Assembly: GCF_003058265.1 (NCBI RefSeq)
Contig: NZ_QBUK01000010.1
Coordinates: 1 to 64,000 of the forward strand
From: Flagellimonas amoyensis
Lineage (GTDB): Bacteria; Bacteroidota; Bacteroidia; Flavobacteriales; Flavobacteriaceae
DNA length: 64,000 nt
Direction of reading: 5' to 3'
The notes beneath the pieces are model-generated. The model made no database searches and was not told where the DNA came from. It was given only the letters and a program-made list of their open reading frames with translations. The translations under genes were made by a program, and so were the position numbers. Below are positions 14,623-25,575 of this stretch, one piece after another (the first letter of the stretch is position 1; each line of letters opens with the position of its first letter).

Positions 14623-17043
14623 TTAGTCTTTGGATTGTAGCCTGTCCCGCTCCTTTTTGTCGATTCCGCGCTGGTTGTCCTCCAATCTGAAATTGCCAAA
14701 ATTATAGGTGAACCCAAAGCGGATGAATTGTGTTTCCGGGCGTCTTCGGTAAAAATTGTCCTGATTGAGGTATTGCGAACGGTAGGTGGGCACATATTTT
14801 TCCAGAATGTCCTCCGCCGCCAAGGAGAGGGTGATCTTGTTGTTGAAAAGCGTCTTTCGCAGCCCCAAGGTCAAGTTGATCTGCTCATCGGAAACATAGG
14901 ACCCGAACAAAAACTTGGATAGGTATGTGGCCGTGACCTCTCCCGTGAAGGTCCCATCCTTCGACAGGGTGAGATAGTTGGAGAGATAGCCATAAAACCC
15001 GTCCACTTTGTTGGTGTAGGGCACATTTCCGCTCTCCGCCGCCAAAAAGGTTTCCTCTTCGTGGAAAAAGGAAGTGTAGGCATATAGGAACCAGGCGGGC
15101 AAAATGGGCTTGCTCAGGGTAAAGTCCAGCCCATAGGACTTACTTTCCAATACATTCTGCTTCAACTCCACCAAGGTCTGATCGGTGTTGTCCTGAAAGA
15201 CCAAATAGGAAATGGTCCTTCCATTGTCCCGATAATAGACATCGAAGAAATATTCGCTGTTGATGGTATAATTCAGGTTGAAATTATTGCTGAAACTTGG
15301 TACAAGTCCCGGGTTTCCCTCTTCATAGTCATTTTCATTGAAGAAGAACCGGAAGGGGTTGAGGTCATTGTACTTTGGTCTGTTCACATTTCTGCCGTAA
15401 TCGAACGAAATACTATGGGTTTCCGATGGCGAATAGAGCACGTACAAAGATGGGAATGGCTCAAAAAAGTCCTGGGTATTGGTCTCACCCAATGTCTCAG
15501 AGGTTCCTTTGGCCTCGGTGAGCTCGCCCCTTAGCCCTAATTTCATGGACCATTTTTCCCAGTTTTTTACCAAGCTGAAATAGGCTGCATATACTTTCTC
15601 GTCATAGGTATAATGGTCGGATTGGGATGGGTCCACTGTATTGCTGGACCCATTGAAATTGAAAAAATCAGCGTTGCTCTCGGAGGCAATGGACGAAATT
15701 TTCGCCCCGGTCTCAAAGGAGGCATTGCCTATTGGGGTGGCATAATCCACCTGTCCCGTGAAAATATCAATGTCCTGTTCGGAATCGGAATCGAAACCAA
15801 AATCACGCAGAAAAGCCCCGCTTGCATCAAAATAATCGGAAGAAAGGTTTTGTAAGGCCTGTCCGTTGTAATGGGTGTAGTGTCCATTGACGCTTATTTT
15901 GCTTCCCTCCTTTTTCAGGCGGTGCACATAGGTAAGATCAAATGCGAAATTCGTTTTGTCCAGTACAGCGTTGTTCAATGTGGTAAATGTGGAGTCCACT
16001 TGCCCCAAGCCATTTCTCATGGTATTGGTCAGGCGTGTATCTTGGTCCTCGCCCAAATTGAACAGCACATTGGAGGTAATGCCCAGACTGTTCCTCTTAT
16101 CAAAATCATAGTCCAGGATAAAATTCGCATTCTGTGATCGGGAGCTGTTGGTCCTTTCGTACTGTGTGTCCCACTGGGAAAACACCGAATTGGTATCATC
16201 CATAAAATGGATGCCTTTATCCGTTTTTCTAAGTTCCTTTTGTGGGTTGATGGTGTAATTGGCAAACAAATGGAGCTTGTCCGTTTTATAATAGTGACTT
16301 GTGCCGATGCTGTACTTTGAAAAAACAGCCTGCGTAACGCTTCCGTTGATGCTTCCCTTATATCCCGGAACAATGCTCTTCGAGGTCACAATGTTCAAAA
16401 TGGGGCCTCCTCCGGCATCATAGCTTGCCGGTGGGTTGCCGATCACCTCAACCGATTTGATGTTCGTTCCCGATAGTCCCTGCAGCAGATCTTCTATCTC
16501 TTGTCCCGACAACTGGACCTTCCTGTCGTTCAGGTAAACGGTTGCACTCTGCCCCCTCACCAGCAGTCTGTCCTCGGCAACGATCACGCCCGGTGTGCTT
16601 TTGAGGATATCCCACGAACTTCCTTGCGAAATCACGGTGTTTTCAACCGAAAAGACCAGTCTGTCTGATAGTTTTTGTAGTTTTGGACGCTGTGCCGTCA
16701 CCACAACCTCATCCAGTTCGTTACTTTCCAGAGGAATGATGAGCGCTCCAAGGGAAACGTCCTTGGCAATGTCCAATGCCCTTGGTTCAGAACCCCTCCC
16801 CACATAACTGGCTTGGAGCAGATAGAGATCGGGGGCCACTTCCTTCAATTCAAAAAAACCGTTGTCGTCCGCGGAAGTGCCTTTCACAAAAGTGGAGTCG
16901 GAAGCCTGCAATAACAGAATATTGGCGTAAGGGATCACCTGGTTCTGTTCGTCCACCACCTTTCCGGTAATCTTGAACGTCTGCCCATTGAGGCAGGTGC
17001 TGATCAAGGACACCGATAAAAGCACAAAGGTGAGGTTTTTCAT
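14623..17043 (-). CDS. TonB-dependent receptor-like outer-membrane beta-barrel protein
   Basis: 806 residues. Signal peptide (about 1-20, ending LNGQ), a carboxypeptidase-like regulatory domain (about 22-100, ITGKVVDEQNQVIPYANILL), a short plug (about 115-220: RPKLQKLSDRLVF, LLVRGQSATVYLNDRKVQ, SVEVIGNPPASYDAGGGPIL), then a long barrel in which NRPKYNDLNPFRFFFNENDY is a hallmark of the OMP_b-brl_3 group. The substrate is unknown. It lies 49 nt from dusB and diverges from lepA. No partner lipoprotein or regulator is adjacent. Confidence 0.87.
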   Translation of the reverse strand: MKNLTFVLLSVSLISTCLNGQTFKITGKVVDEQNQVIPYANILLLQASDSTFVKGTSADDNGFFELKEVAPDLYLLQASYVGRGSEPRALDIAKDVSLGALIIPLESNELDEVVVTAQRPKLQKLSDRLVFSVENTVISQGSSWDILKSTPGVIVAEDRLLVRGQSATVYLNDRKVQLSGQEIEDLLQGLSGTNIKSVEVIGNPPASYDAGGGPILNIVTSKSIVPGYKGSINGSVTQAVFSKYSIGTSHYYKTDKLHLFANYTINPQKELRKTDKGIHFMDDTNSVFSQWDTQYERTNSSRSQNANFILDYDFDKRNSLGITSNVLFNLGEDQDTRLTNTMRNGLGQVDSTFTTLNNAVLDKTNFAFDLTYVHRLKKEGSKISVNGHYTHYNGQALQNLSSDYFDASGAFLRDFGFDSDSEQDIDIFTGQVDYATPIGNASFETGAKISSIASESNADFFNFNGSSNTVDPSQSDHYTYDEKVYAAYFSLVKNWEKWSMKLGLRGELTEAKGTSETLGETNTQDFFEPFPSLYVLYSPSETHSISFDYGRNVNRPKYNDLNPFRFFFNENDYEEGNPGLVPSFSNNFNLNYTINSEYFFDVYYRDNGRTISYLVFQDNTDQTLVELKQNVLESKSYGLDFTLSKPILPAWFLYAYTSFFHEEETFLAAESGNVPYTNKVDGFYGYLSNYLTLSKDGTFTGEVTATYLSKFLFGSYVSDEQINLTLGLRKTLFNNKITLSLAAEDILEKYVPTYRSQYLNQDNFYRRRPETQFIRFGFTYNFGNFRLEDNQRGIDKKERDRLQSKD

Positions 17044-17146
17044 TTATGGCTGGGGTTGGACCTCAAATCTAAGAAATTATTCTTGAGCGGTATAGCCTCT
17101 CTTTTTTCTTATTTGCAAAAAACCATCGGCAGGTATTTAAAACAAT

Positions 17147-17154
17147 TATATTTG
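17147..17154 (+). promoter_or_regulatory. Predicted -7 promoter box of lepA
   Basis: TATATTTG at 17147-17154 matches TAnnTTTG and is followed by C, 39 nt before the lepA ATG at 17193. There is no perfect TTG at -33. Confidence 0.45.
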
Positions 17155-17192
17155 CAGTTGCTTATCAGCCTTTTTGGCGGGTTATTGTTGAT

Positions 17193-18989
17193 ATGGAGAA
17201 GATTAGGAATTTTTGCATCATTGCACATATAGATCATGGTAAAAGCACCTTGGCCGACCGTTTGTTGGACTTTACGGGCTCTGTCACCGAACGCGAAAAA
17301 CAGGATCAGCTGTTGGACAGCATGGACCTGGAACGCGAACGCGGCATCACCATAAAGAGCCATGCCATACAAATGGAGTATGAGCACGAAGGGGAAACCT
17401 ATATCCTTAACTTGATCGACACTCCCGGTCACGTGGATTTTTCATACGAAGTATCCCGATCCATTGCGGCCTGTGAAGGGGCCCTTTTGGTGGTGGATGC
17501 CGCACAGAGTATCCAGGCGCAGACCATTTCGAACCTTTATCTGGCCCTCGAAAATGACCTGGAGATCATTCCCGTGCTCAACAAAGTGGACCTACCCAGT
17601 GCCAATCCGGAAGAAGTGACGGACGATATTGTGGACCTTTTGGGATGTAGGGCAGAGGAGGTCATCCCCGCCAGTGCCAAAACAGGTATTGGCATCCAGG
17701 AGATCTTGACGGCCATTATTGAACGCATCCCTGCTCCTAAGGGCAGTGTTTCCGAACCGCTCCAAGCCTTGGTGTTCGATTCTGTCTACAACCCGTTCAG
17801 AGGGGTGGAAACCTATTTTAGGGTCATCAACGGAGAAATCAAAAAAGGCCAAAGGATCAAGTTTGTGGCCACTGGAAAGGCCTATGAGGCGGATGAGATC
17901 GGTACACTGAAATTAAAACAGGTGCCCAAGAACAAAATTTCGGCGGGGGACGTGGGTTATTTGATTACCGGGATCAAGGACGCGCGCGAAGTAAAGGTGG
18001 GGGATACCATCACCGATGCCGCCAATCCCACCAAAAATGCCATTGAAGGTTTCGAGGATGTAAAGCCTATGGTCTTTGCGGGTATTTATCCCGTGGATAC
18101 CGAAGATTTTGAGGAACTCCGATCTTCCATGGAAAAACTGCAATTGAACGACGCCTCTTTGGTCTTCACTCCAGAAAGTAGTGCGGCCTTGGGCTTTGGC
18201 TTTCGATGCGGGTTTTTGGGAATGCTCCACATGGAGATCATCCAAGAGCGGTTGGAACGCGAATTTGACATGACCGTGATCACCACGGTGCCTAACGTGA
18301 GCTACCATGCCTTCAACACCAAGGACAGGGAGACCCCCATTATCGTAAACAACCCTTCGGACCTTCCCGACCCTTCCACTTTGGACCGTGTGGAAGAACC
18401 ATATATCAAGGCCACCATTATCACAAAATCGGATTTTGTGGGTAACGTAATGTCCCTTTGTATTGAGAAACGTGGTCAGATCAAGAACCAGACCTATTTG
18501 ACCCCAGAGCGGGTAGAGCTCATTTTTGATATGCCATTGGCCGAAATCGTATTTGATTTTTACGACCGGTTGAAGACCGTTTCAAAAGGCTACGCCTCGT
18601 TTGACTATACTCCGATCGGGATGCGGATATCCAAGTTGGTGCGTGTGGACATCCTTCTGAATGCCCAACCTGTGGATGCGCTTTCCGCACTTATCCATTT
18701 TGACAATGCGCACAATATCGGTAAAAAAATGTGCGAAAAGCTGAAGGAGCTCATCCCAAGGCAACAGTTCGATATCCCTATCCAAGCGGCCATTGGGGCC
18801 AAAATCATTTCAAGGGAGACCATAAAGGCCCTTCGAAAAGATGTGACCGCCAAATGTTATGGTGGGGACATTTCCCGTAAGCGAAAACTGTTGGAAAAGC
18901 AGAAAAAAGGGAAAAAACGTATGCGCCAAGTGGGTAATGTGGAGATTCCGCAGCAAGCCTTCATGGCCGTGCTCAAATTGAACGACTAG
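17193..18989 (+). CDS. lepA: Elongation factor 4
   Basis: 598 residues, the usual LepA length. The GTPase domain shows [12 protein letters not shown] (P-loop), [19 protein letters not shown] (switch I), DTPGHVDF (switch II), NKVDLPSA and SAKTGIG; then the EF4 beta-barrel, EF-G-like domains III and V ([20 protein letters not shown]) and the C-terminal domain unique to LepA ([19 protein letters not shown]). It is a translation factor that back-translocates or remodels stalled ribosomes and assists 30S assembly. Confidence 0.97.
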   Translation: MEKIRNFCIIAHIDHGKSTLADRLLDFTGSVTEREKQDQLLDSMDLERERGITIKSHAIQMEYEHEGETYILNLIDTPGHVDFSYEVSRSIAACEGALLVVDAAQSIQAQTISNLYLALENDLEIIPVLNKVDLPSANPEEVTDDIVDLLGCRAEEVIPASAKTGIGIQEILTAIIERIPAPKGSVSEPLQALVFDSVYNPFRGVETYFRVINGEIKKGQRIKFVATGKAYEADEIGTLKLKQVPKNKISAGDVGYLITGIKDAREVKVGDTITDAANPTKNAIEGFEDVKPMVFAGIYPVDTEDFEELRSSMEKLQLNDASLVFTPESSAALGFGFRCGFLGMLHMEIIQERLEREFDMTVITTVPNVSYHAFNTKDRETPIIVNNPSDLPDPSTLDRVEEPYIKATIITKSDFVGNVMSLCIEKRGQIKNQTYLTPERVELIFDMPLAEIVFDFYDRLKTVSKGYASFDYTPIGMRISKLVRVDILLNAQPVDALSALIHFDNAHNIGKKMCEKLKELIPRQQFDIPIQAAIGAKIISRETIKALRKDVTAKCYGGDISRKRKLLEKQKKGKKRMRQVGNVEIPQQAFMAVLKLND

Positions 18990-19073
18990 ACTGCTTTTTG
19001 TTCGCTTTTAACTTATAGGCGCTGGCTTCTTGGACAACGGCCATAGGTCCTTTTCTTCCTTGGTAGTTCCCTT

Positions 19074-20843
19074 CTATTTGAACGGAAAGAAATAGGGGAT
19101 CACAAAAGTGGCCGCAATCCAGATGATGATGTTCAATGGGGTGCCCACCCTCAAGAAATCATTGAACCTGTAATTCCCGGGCGCATAGACCATGGTGTTC
19201 GTAGGGTAACTCACCGGGGTCATGAAGGTCAAGGAACAGGCGAACATCACCGCCACCAAAAAAGGCCGTTCACTGACCCCCATGGCCGCGGCAAGACTGA
19301 TCACTATCGGGGACATGAGCGCCGCTGTGGCCTTACTGGAGAGCACATTGGTGCTCAGGAAGGTGATGAGGTACAGAATGCTGAGCGTGATCTGGGCGTC
19401 ATAGCTTCCCAAGGTCTGTTGTATGAATGCCGCTATTTTTTCAGCACCCCCAGTTTTTTCAAGGGCCGTTCCCATGGAAAGCACCCCGGCCATCATAAAG
19501 ATCACCTTCCATTCCACGGCCTCGTAGGCTTCCTTTGGCTTCAAGGTGGAGGTCGCGACCAACAATAGGGCGCCCACCATGCTACTGATCAAAATGGAAG
19601 TCAAATTCAAGGAGGCTGCCAGCACCACGCCCACAGCGATGATGAGTGCGGGAATGGCCTTTTTGTAATCGGTTTTTCCCTGCTTGTGCTCAGAAAGGGC
19701 CACCACCAGGTTTTGTGAGACCAACACTTCCATATCGGCCTCTGAGCCCAATATCAACAGCATGTCCCCTTCCATCAGCTTCACATCGGGCAATTTCTCG
19801 TACAAAATCTCCCCGCGTTGCCGAATCGCAAGTACGGAGCAGTTGTATTGCCTTCTAAAATTGAGTGTGCGTAGCGAGCCTTCCGTCAGTCGTGATCCAA
19901 AAGGCACAATGACCTCATAGATGTGCTTTTCGGACCCAACATTCCCCATTTGTTTATTGCCTTTGATCCTGTAGCCTTTTAAATCCCGAATCCTGTTCAA
20001 TGTCCTTGGGGGCATCATTACCTTTATCACATCGCCTTCCAATATGAATGTTTCGGGCCCAATGTTGTTCTTGAGCGAGCCTTCCCTCAGAATGGCCAAG
20101 ACCTGAATGTTGAGGTCGTTGACCAATTTGGACTTGTACAACGGCTTCTTGATGTCCGGACAACCTTCCTCGACCAACAATTCCGTGATATATTTCTCAG
20201 CCTCCCTTGTGAGCTCGTCCTGTTCCTTTTTGGCCTTGGGCAATAATATTGGTGCCACAAAAAAGATGTAGGCAAACCCTATAGTGGCCAAGCACAGGGC
20301 CGCCAAGCTGAACTCGAACATGCCAAAACCTTCCAGTCCGTATTCTTCGGCATAACTACTTACCAGAATGTTGGTGGATGTCCCGATCAAGGTGCAGGTG
20401 CCCCCAAAAAGTGCGGAAAAGGAAATGGGGATGAGCAACATGCTTGGGGCAATCTTGGTCTCCCTGCATACCGTGAGGGCAATGGGCAAGAGCAGGGCCA
20501 CAACGGCAGAATCGTTCACAAAGGCAGAGAACATACCGGCTATGAGGCAAAAAGTGATCAGAGCTATGCTATAGTGTATCTTGGCCAGTTTGATGATCCT
20601 TTGGCTCAGGCCTTCCAAGATTCCCGAATTGAACACCCCGGCACTGACCACGAACATGCACCCAAGGGTCAGGGTCGCCGGGTGGTTGAAGCCCGAAAAA
20701 CCCTCTTTGGGGCTAAGTACACCTGCCACTATGAACAGGGCCATGATGATGATAGAGGTCGTGTCTATGGAAAAGTAATCCTTGATGAAGAGTACAATGC
20801 CTATACAGATGATGACAATGGTGATGATCAGGTCGGTGCCCAT
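19074..20843 (-). CDS. SLC13/DASS-type permease with two RCK_C domains
   Basis: 589 residues. Hydrophobic helices occupy about 1-200 and 400-589; both halves carry an SNT-like hairpin region (LIGTSTNILV near residue 155, PVSYPTNTMVYAPG near residue 550). In the middle (about 215-380) lie two TrkA-C/RCK_C domains (IQVLAILREGSLKNNIGPET, CSVLAIRQRGEILYEKLPD). This layout is typical of sodium-coupled anion transporters of the SLC13 type (sulfate, dicarboxylates); the substrate cannot be read from sequence. It lies 106 nt downstream of a cation/proton antiporter on the same strand, so the two may be co-transcribed. Confidence 0.85.
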   Translation of the reverse strand: MGTDLIITIVIICIGIVLFIKDYFSIDTTSIIIMALFIVAGVLSPKEGFSGFNHPATLTLGCMFVVSAGVFNSGILEGLSQRIIKLAKIHYSIALITFCLIAGMFSAFVNDSAVVALLLPIALTVCRETKIAPSMLLIPISFSALFGGTCTLIGTSTNILVSSYAEEYGLEGFGMFEFSLAALCLATIGFAYIFFVAPILLPKAKKEQDELTREAEKYITELLVEEGCPDIKKPLYKSKLVNDLNIQVLAILREGSLKNNIGPETFILEGDVIKVMMPPRTLNRIRDLKGYRIKGNKQMGNVGSEKHIYEVIVPFGSRLTEGSLRTLNFRRQYNCSVLAIRQRGEILYEKLPDVKLMEGDMLLILGSEADMEVLVSQNLVVALSEHKQGKTDYKKAIPALIIAVGVVLAASLNLTSILISSMVGALLLVATSTLKPKEAYEAVEWKVIFMMAGVLSMGTALEKTGGAEKIAAFIQQTLGSYDAQITLSILYLITFLSTNVLSSKATAALMSPIVISLAAAMGVSERPFLVAVMFACSLTFMTPVSYPTNTMVYAPGNYRFNDFLRVGTPLNIIIWIAATFVIPYFFPFK

Positions 20844-20949
20844 AGAAACGCTATATTATGGTTCCACTTTTTGAGGCCTTTGTTTTCACTTTGGGCAAAG
20901 GCAGTCCCGGGCAAATTTTTGGCGAATTTGGACTTTCCATGGGAAAACG

Positions 20950-22803
20950 TTAAGCAGTTTCAGTGGACTTGTTCTCTTTGGTCACTTCCAGTTCCTTCCC
21001 CAAATAGACCAACTTGTATCCTTCCTTTATGTCTGTAAAATCCAAGCTGTTGGATGAGATGATCTGCAGGTCACCATCGGGAGTTTTAAGGAAAATGGGC
21101 ACTATGTCCCTATCGGCCTTGGTGATTTCGATCAACCCTTCATAATGTTCGCTGTCCTTTAGCTCAATTTCATGTACGATGGGATTTTTTCTGGCGGCCT
21201 CGGTCAAGGTGATATAATCATCCGTATGCGAAAAGAGCCCTTCCTTCGGGTTGCTTTCCGGGTCGTTCATCTCTTCGGAATTTACCAGTCTGAACGATCC
21301 GTTCTCCCCGAACTGGTCCTTGAAAGAGTCAATCGCGTATTGGTTGATGTCCGAGTTTCCTGTCAGTGCCATCAAATAGCCCACATCGCTCAATTCTATA
21401 TAATCCGTGAGGTTGTCCGAATAAATATTGGAAACTATTGCCTCGAGGCCATGTTTTCGGGCTTTTTCCACATTGGTCCTGTTGTTGTCCACCAAGACCA
21501 CGTGTCTTTTATTTTTTTGGAGATAGCCCCCGATCAATCTGGAGGGAAGTGATGCCCCAATGATGATGATGCCTTCCGATTTTTTCAAAAACACCCCGAT
21601 GAGCTTTGCGAACAACCTTGCCGTAGTGGCGTTCAACAGCACCGTTCCCAACACGATCATGAACACCAAAGGGGTAATGTACTCCGCACCCGGCTCCCCA
21701 TTGGCCAACAGCTTGGACCCAAAAAGGGAAGCGATACCGGCAGCAACGATACCCCGTGGGCCCACCCATCCTATAAAAAGCTTTTCATTGAGCTTGAGAT
21801 TGGACCCCTGTGCGCTCAAAAAAACGCCCAACGGCCTGATCAAAAAAACGACCACCGCAAAGAGCGCAACGGTATTCCAATTGTAGATGAGCTCCAGATC
21901 CGAAATATCGATGTTCGCGGCCAATAGGATAAAAAGAATGGATATCAACAAAACGCTCAACGATTCCTTGAAATAGAGCAGTTCCTTTAAGTTGGGCAAA
22001 TTCATGTTGCCCAGCACCATCCCCATGACCACAACGGCCAACAGTCCCGATTCGTGGGCAAAAATGTCCGATTCCACAAAAACAAGCAATACCGTGGACA
22101 AAGACACCACATTCAAAAGGTAGTGCGGGATAAAGTTCTTCTTGATGGCAAAACCAAGGGCGTGGGCAAAAGTGAACCCAAAAGTGGTCCCAAACAGAAT
22201 GATCTTTCCAAACTCCACCAAAGCTGTGATGGTAAAGGCCTGTCCTCCCCCCACACTGATGAACTCGAACACCAATACGGCCACAAGGGCGCCGATGGGG
22301 TCGATAAGGATCCCTTCCCATTTCAGTATGGCCGATACATCCTTCTTCAAGGGGATGTTCCGCAAAATGGGTGTGATCACCGTTGGTCCCGTCACAATGA
22401 TCAGTGCCGAAAACAAGAAGGAAATCTGCCACGAAAGCCCAAAAATGTAATATGCGGCCACTCCGGCGCCAAAAAAGGTGACCACCGAGCCAATGGTGAT
22501 CAATTTGGTGATCACTGGTCCCACATTCGAAATCTCAGCGCGTTTCAGGGTAAGGCCTCCTTCAAAAAGAATGATGCTGATGGCCAAGGAAACAAAATAG
22601 TACAGTCCCTCTCCCGGAAAAAGCCCTTTCTCCCCGTTCCATATGGGCTCTATGAGTTTTGAGCCATCATCGGTGTACAACGTGGCGATCGGCCCCACCA
22701 ACAATCCGATCAGTATCAAAGGTAAAATGGCCGGCAGTTTGAACCGCCAGGCCACCCATTGTGCAATAATGCCAAGAATTATGATTCCCGCAAGTTCCAG
22801 CAT
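20950..22803 (-). CDS. Cation:proton antiporter (CPA family) with TrkA-type cytosolic domain
   Basis: 617 residues. About 12 membrane segments fill residues 1-395, with an SIILFEGGLTLKRAEI motif and IVTGPTVITPILR of Na+/H+ exchangers, and VGPRGIVAAGIASLFG near residue 345. Residues about 395-510 are a TrkA-N domain (IIIIGASLPSRLIGGYL, VLVDNNRTNVEKA), followed by a TrkA-C-like end. It would exchange Na+ or K+ for H+ across the inner membrane under nucleotide control, which suits a marine bacterium. It lies upstream of the SLC13 gene. Confidence 0.87.
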   Translation of the reverse strand: MLELAGIIILGIIAQWVAWRFKLPAILPLILIGLLVGPIATLYTDDGSKLIEPIWNGEKGLFPGEGLYYFVSLAISIILFEGGLTLKRAEISNVGPVITKLITIGSVVTFFGAGVAAYYIFGLSWQISFLFSALIIVTGPTVITPILRNIPLKKDVSAILKWEGILIDPIGALVAVLVFEFISVGGGQAFTITALVEFGKIILFGTTFGFTFAHALGFAIKKNFIPHYLLNVVSLSTVLLVFVESDIFAHESGLLAVVVMGMVLGNMNLPNLKELLYFKESLSVLLISILFILLAANIDISDLELIYNWNTVALFAVVVFLIRPLGVFLSAQGSNLKLNEKLFIGWVGPRGIVAAGIASLFGSKLLANGEPGAEYITPLVFMIVLGTVLLNATTARLFAKLIGVFLKKSEGIIIIGASLPSRLIGGYLQKNKRHVVLVDNNRTNVEKARKHGLEAIVSNIYSDNLTDYIELSDVGYLMALTGNSDINQYAIDSFKDQFGENGSFRLVNSEEMNDPESNPKEGLFSHTDDYITLTEAARKNPIVHEIELKDSEHYEGLIEITKADRDIVPIFLKTPDGDLQIISSNSLDFTDIKEGYKLVYLGKELEVTKENKSTETA

Positions 22804-23031
22804 CGTTTAAGTTTTTTTGAAATTTACTGCTTTTCTTTTACATAACCGCCCGGCCCAACGGAACCCAAGGAATTTTAGCCCCCATTGGACCAATATGCCC
22901 TGAACCCTACTTCTTTGGGGCAGACCAAAAATGCCCTTAACCGCTATTTTGTTAAAATACGGCCAATAAAATTGTCTTTTTATGTCTTTTGGATGGTGCT
23001 TTTGTTATTTTGCATGCCATTTACTTTCTAA

Positions 23032-23898
23032 ATGACGATTTATCCCATAGAGACCGGTAATTTCAAGTTGGATGGAGGGGCCATGTTCGGCGTGGTGCCC
23101 AAATCCATTTGGAACAGGACCAACCCCGCTGATGGCAATAACATGATCGATCTGGCGGCAAGATGTCTTTTGGTGGAAGATGGGGATAAGCTCATATTGA
23201 TCGACAATGGGCTTGGGAACAAGCAATCGGAAAAATTCTTCAGTTATTATTCCCTTTGGGGAGACCATACGTTGGACCGTTCCTTGGAAAAAGCAGGGTT
23301 CCATCGGGATGACATCACCGACGTCTTCCTGACCCACCTCCACTTTGACCACTGTGGAGGCAGCATCCAATGGAACAAGGACAGGACAGGATACGAGCCA
23401 GCCTTCAAGAATGCCCGGTTCTGGACCAACAAAGACCACTGGGAATGGGCCACAAAGCCCAACGCCCGTGAAAAGGCTTCCTTTTTAAAAGAAAACCTGC
23501 TGCCCATGGAGGAAAGCGGCCAGCTCCATTTTATAGATCGGGGCGAAGCCCCTTTTTTGAAAAATTCCGAACTGGGCTTTGGGATCCACTTTGTGGATGG
23601 CCATACCGACAAGCAAATGCTTCCGCATATTTCCTACAAAGGAAAGACCGTGGTCTTCGTTGCGGACCTGATCCCCACCGTTGGCCATATTCCCCTTCCC
23701 TACGTGATGGGATACGATACAAGGCCCCTGCTTACGCTACAGGAAAAGGCCGATTTTTTGGACAATGCCGTGGAAAACGATTGGATATTGTTCTTTGAAC
23801 ATGACGCCCACAACCAGCTCTGCACCCTTCAACAAACCGAAAGAGGGGCAAGGCTGAACGAGTCGTTTTCCTTTGATGAATTATTTATAACACATTAG
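23032..23898 (+). CDS. MBL-fold metallo-hydrolase
   Basis: 288 residues of the metallo-beta-lactamase fold. The metal site is TVLTH-type: DVFLTHLHFDHCGG (HxHxDH), FVDGHTDKQ for the next His, and FFEHDAHN near the end. Closest in layout to quorum-quenching lactonases and related hydrolases, but the substrate cannot be told. The start is the ATG at 23032. The 228-bp gap upstream holds only the divergent control region. It runs in the same direction as the S8 peptidase 25 nt downstream. Confidence 0.86.
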   Translation: MTIYPIETGNFKLDGGAMFGVVPKSIWNRTNPADGNNMIDLAARCLLVEDGDKLILIDNGLGNKQSEKFFSYYSLWGDHTLDRSLEKAGFHRDDITDVFLTHLHFDHCGGSIQWNKDRTGYEPAFKNARFWTNKDHWEWATKPNAREKASFLKENLLPMEESGQLHFIDRGEAPFLKNSELGFGIHFVDGHTDKQMLPHISYKGKTVVFVADLIPTVGHIPLPYVMGYDTRPLLTLQEKADFLDNAVENDWILFFEHDAHNQLCTLQQTERGARLNESFSFDELFITH

Positions 23899-23923
23899 AG
23901 ATTTACTTTTACAAACACATCTT

Positions 23924-25573
23924 ATGAACTGCACATATCGCAAATTATCATTCATATCTGTATCCGCATCCGTTTTTTTGATGGGCTGCGGGGCCACTTC
24001 ATTGGTGTCCACCCCTATTGAAAACATTGATACCGTACCCCTAAAAGTTGCTGAGCTTACCGAAGCGGAGAAAAAAAATTGGGGCCATGCAGACCTCATC
24101 TTGGACACCATTCCCGGAATGAGTGTGGACAAGGCCTATAACGAGATCATCAAGAACAAAAAGGGCAAGACCGTTGTGGTGGCCGTTCTGGACTCTGGAA
24201 TGGATTTGGAACATGAGGACCTAAGGGACGTGCTCTGGACCAACAAGGATGAGATTCCCAACAATGGCAAGGACGATGATGGCAACGGCTACGTGGACGA
24301 CATCCACGGATACAACTTTTTGGGCGGTGCCTACAACGAGCAGTTGGAATACGTGCGCATGCTGCGCTTGAACATCGGTGATGCATCGGATAGGGCCAAG
24401 GCAAGGTTGTTGTTGGACGAGGAATACCCACAGGCCCTGCAGAACAAGCAACAGTACGAGCAAATTTTCCAGGTGGTGAAAAATGCCGATGCTACGGTCA
24501 AGGAAGCATTGGGCAAGGACTCCTACACCAAGGAGGAACTGGTTGCCATTCAGCCAAAAACGGCCCAAATGGAGCAGAGCGTGGCAGTGCTCACGCAAAT
24601 GTTCGCCTATGGCGAAAGCATCCCAAAGGTAATTGATGAGCTTACCGAGGGCATTGAGTATTTTACCGATCAGGTAAACTACAACCTCAACAAGGATTTC
24701 AACGGCCGGACGCCCGTTGGGGACGACCCCTACGACATTACAGATGTTCCGCACGGCAACGGCAACCCAAAAAACATGGTCAAGACCGAAAGCCATGGCA
24801 CCCATGTGGCCGGGATCATCGCCGCATCCAGAAACAATGGCAAAGGAGCCAACGGTGTGGCCAACAATGTGGAGATCATGAGCATTAGGGCCGTTCCCAA
24901 TGGGGACGAATATGACAAGGACATTGCCTTGGGCATCCGATATGCCGTGGACAATGGGGCGTCCATCATCAATTGCAGTTTTGGCAAATCCTTTTCTCCA
25001 GAATCCCAATGGGTATATGATGCCATCAAATATGCGGCCTCAAAGGATGTGCTCATTGTGCATGCCGCCGGAAACGACGGAGAGGACCTTGACGACCCTG
25101 AAAACCCGAACTACCCCAACGATCACAGATTTGGCAGCACCGAGTTCGTGGACAACGTGATCACCGTGGGTGCGCTCACCAGCAGCTATGGCTCTGAAAT
25201 GGTGGCGACTTTTTCCAATTATGGCAAGCAAAATGTGGATGTTTTTGCCCCAGGCGATAAAATTTACTCCACCATGCCGAACAACGAATATGAGTTCCAG
25301 GGCGGAACGTCCATGGCTGCTCCCGCCGTATCCGGTGTGGCGGCGCTCATCCGGTCGCACTACCCCGACCTTTCGGCGCCCCAGATCAAAAACATCATCA
25401 TGCAATCTGGTCTTTGGTCAAAGGCTTCCGTCATCGTGGCCGGAGACGAAACCAAGGCGACCACTTTTGACAAAATCTCCAAATCAGGAAAAATGGTCAA
25501 TGCCTACAATGCCCTAATTTTGGCGGACAACATCTCCAAAGGTAAAATGACCCTCGAAAGTAACACCAAATAA
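23924..25573 (+). CDS. S8 family subtilisin-like peptidase, lipoprotein
   Basis: 549 residues. A lipoprotein signal (SVFLMGCGAT) suggests anchoring in the membrane after export. The catalytic triad is Asp90 (VAVLDSGMD), His291 (SHGTHVAGIIAA) and Ser463 (GGTSMAAPAVSG). A roughly 150-residue insert between Asp and His (about 125-270) is longer than in plain subtilisins and contains long helices. It lacks a type IX sorting domain, so it probably stays in the envelope. It is followed after 2 nt by an M1 peptidase; the two likely act together in protein or peptide breakdown. Confidence 0.92.
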   Translation: MNCTYRKLSFISVSASVFLMGCGATSLVSTPIENIDTVPLKVAELTEAEKKNWGHADLILDTIPGMSVDKAYNEIIKNKKGKTVVVAVLDSGMDLEHEDLRDVLWTNKDEIPNNGKDDDGNGYVDDIHGYNFLGGAYNEQLEYVRMLRLNIGDASDRAKARLLLDEEYPQALQNKQQYEQIFQVVKNADATVKEALGKDSYTKEELVAIQPKTAQMEQSVAVLTQMFAYGESIPKVIDELTEGIEYFTDQVNYNLNKDFNGRTPVGDDPYDITDVPHGNGNPKNMVKTESHGTHVAGIIAASRNNGKGANGVANNVEIMSIRAVPNGDEYDKDIALGIRYAVDNGASIINCSFGKSFSPESQWVYDAIKYAASKDVLIVHAAGNDGEDLDDPENPNYPNDHRFGSTEFVDNVITVGALTSSYGSEMVATFSNYGKQNVDVFAPGDKIYSTMPNNEYEFQGGTSMAAPAVSGVAALIRSHYPDLSAPQIKNIIMQSGLWSKASVIVAGDETKATTFDKISKSGKMVNAYNALILADNISKGKMTLESNTK

Positions 25574-25575
25574 CT

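Noticed and set aside
20574-21038. A 154-codon plus-strand open frame across the transporter genes.
   Set aside because: It covers the ends of two well-supported genes on the other strand and has no family features.
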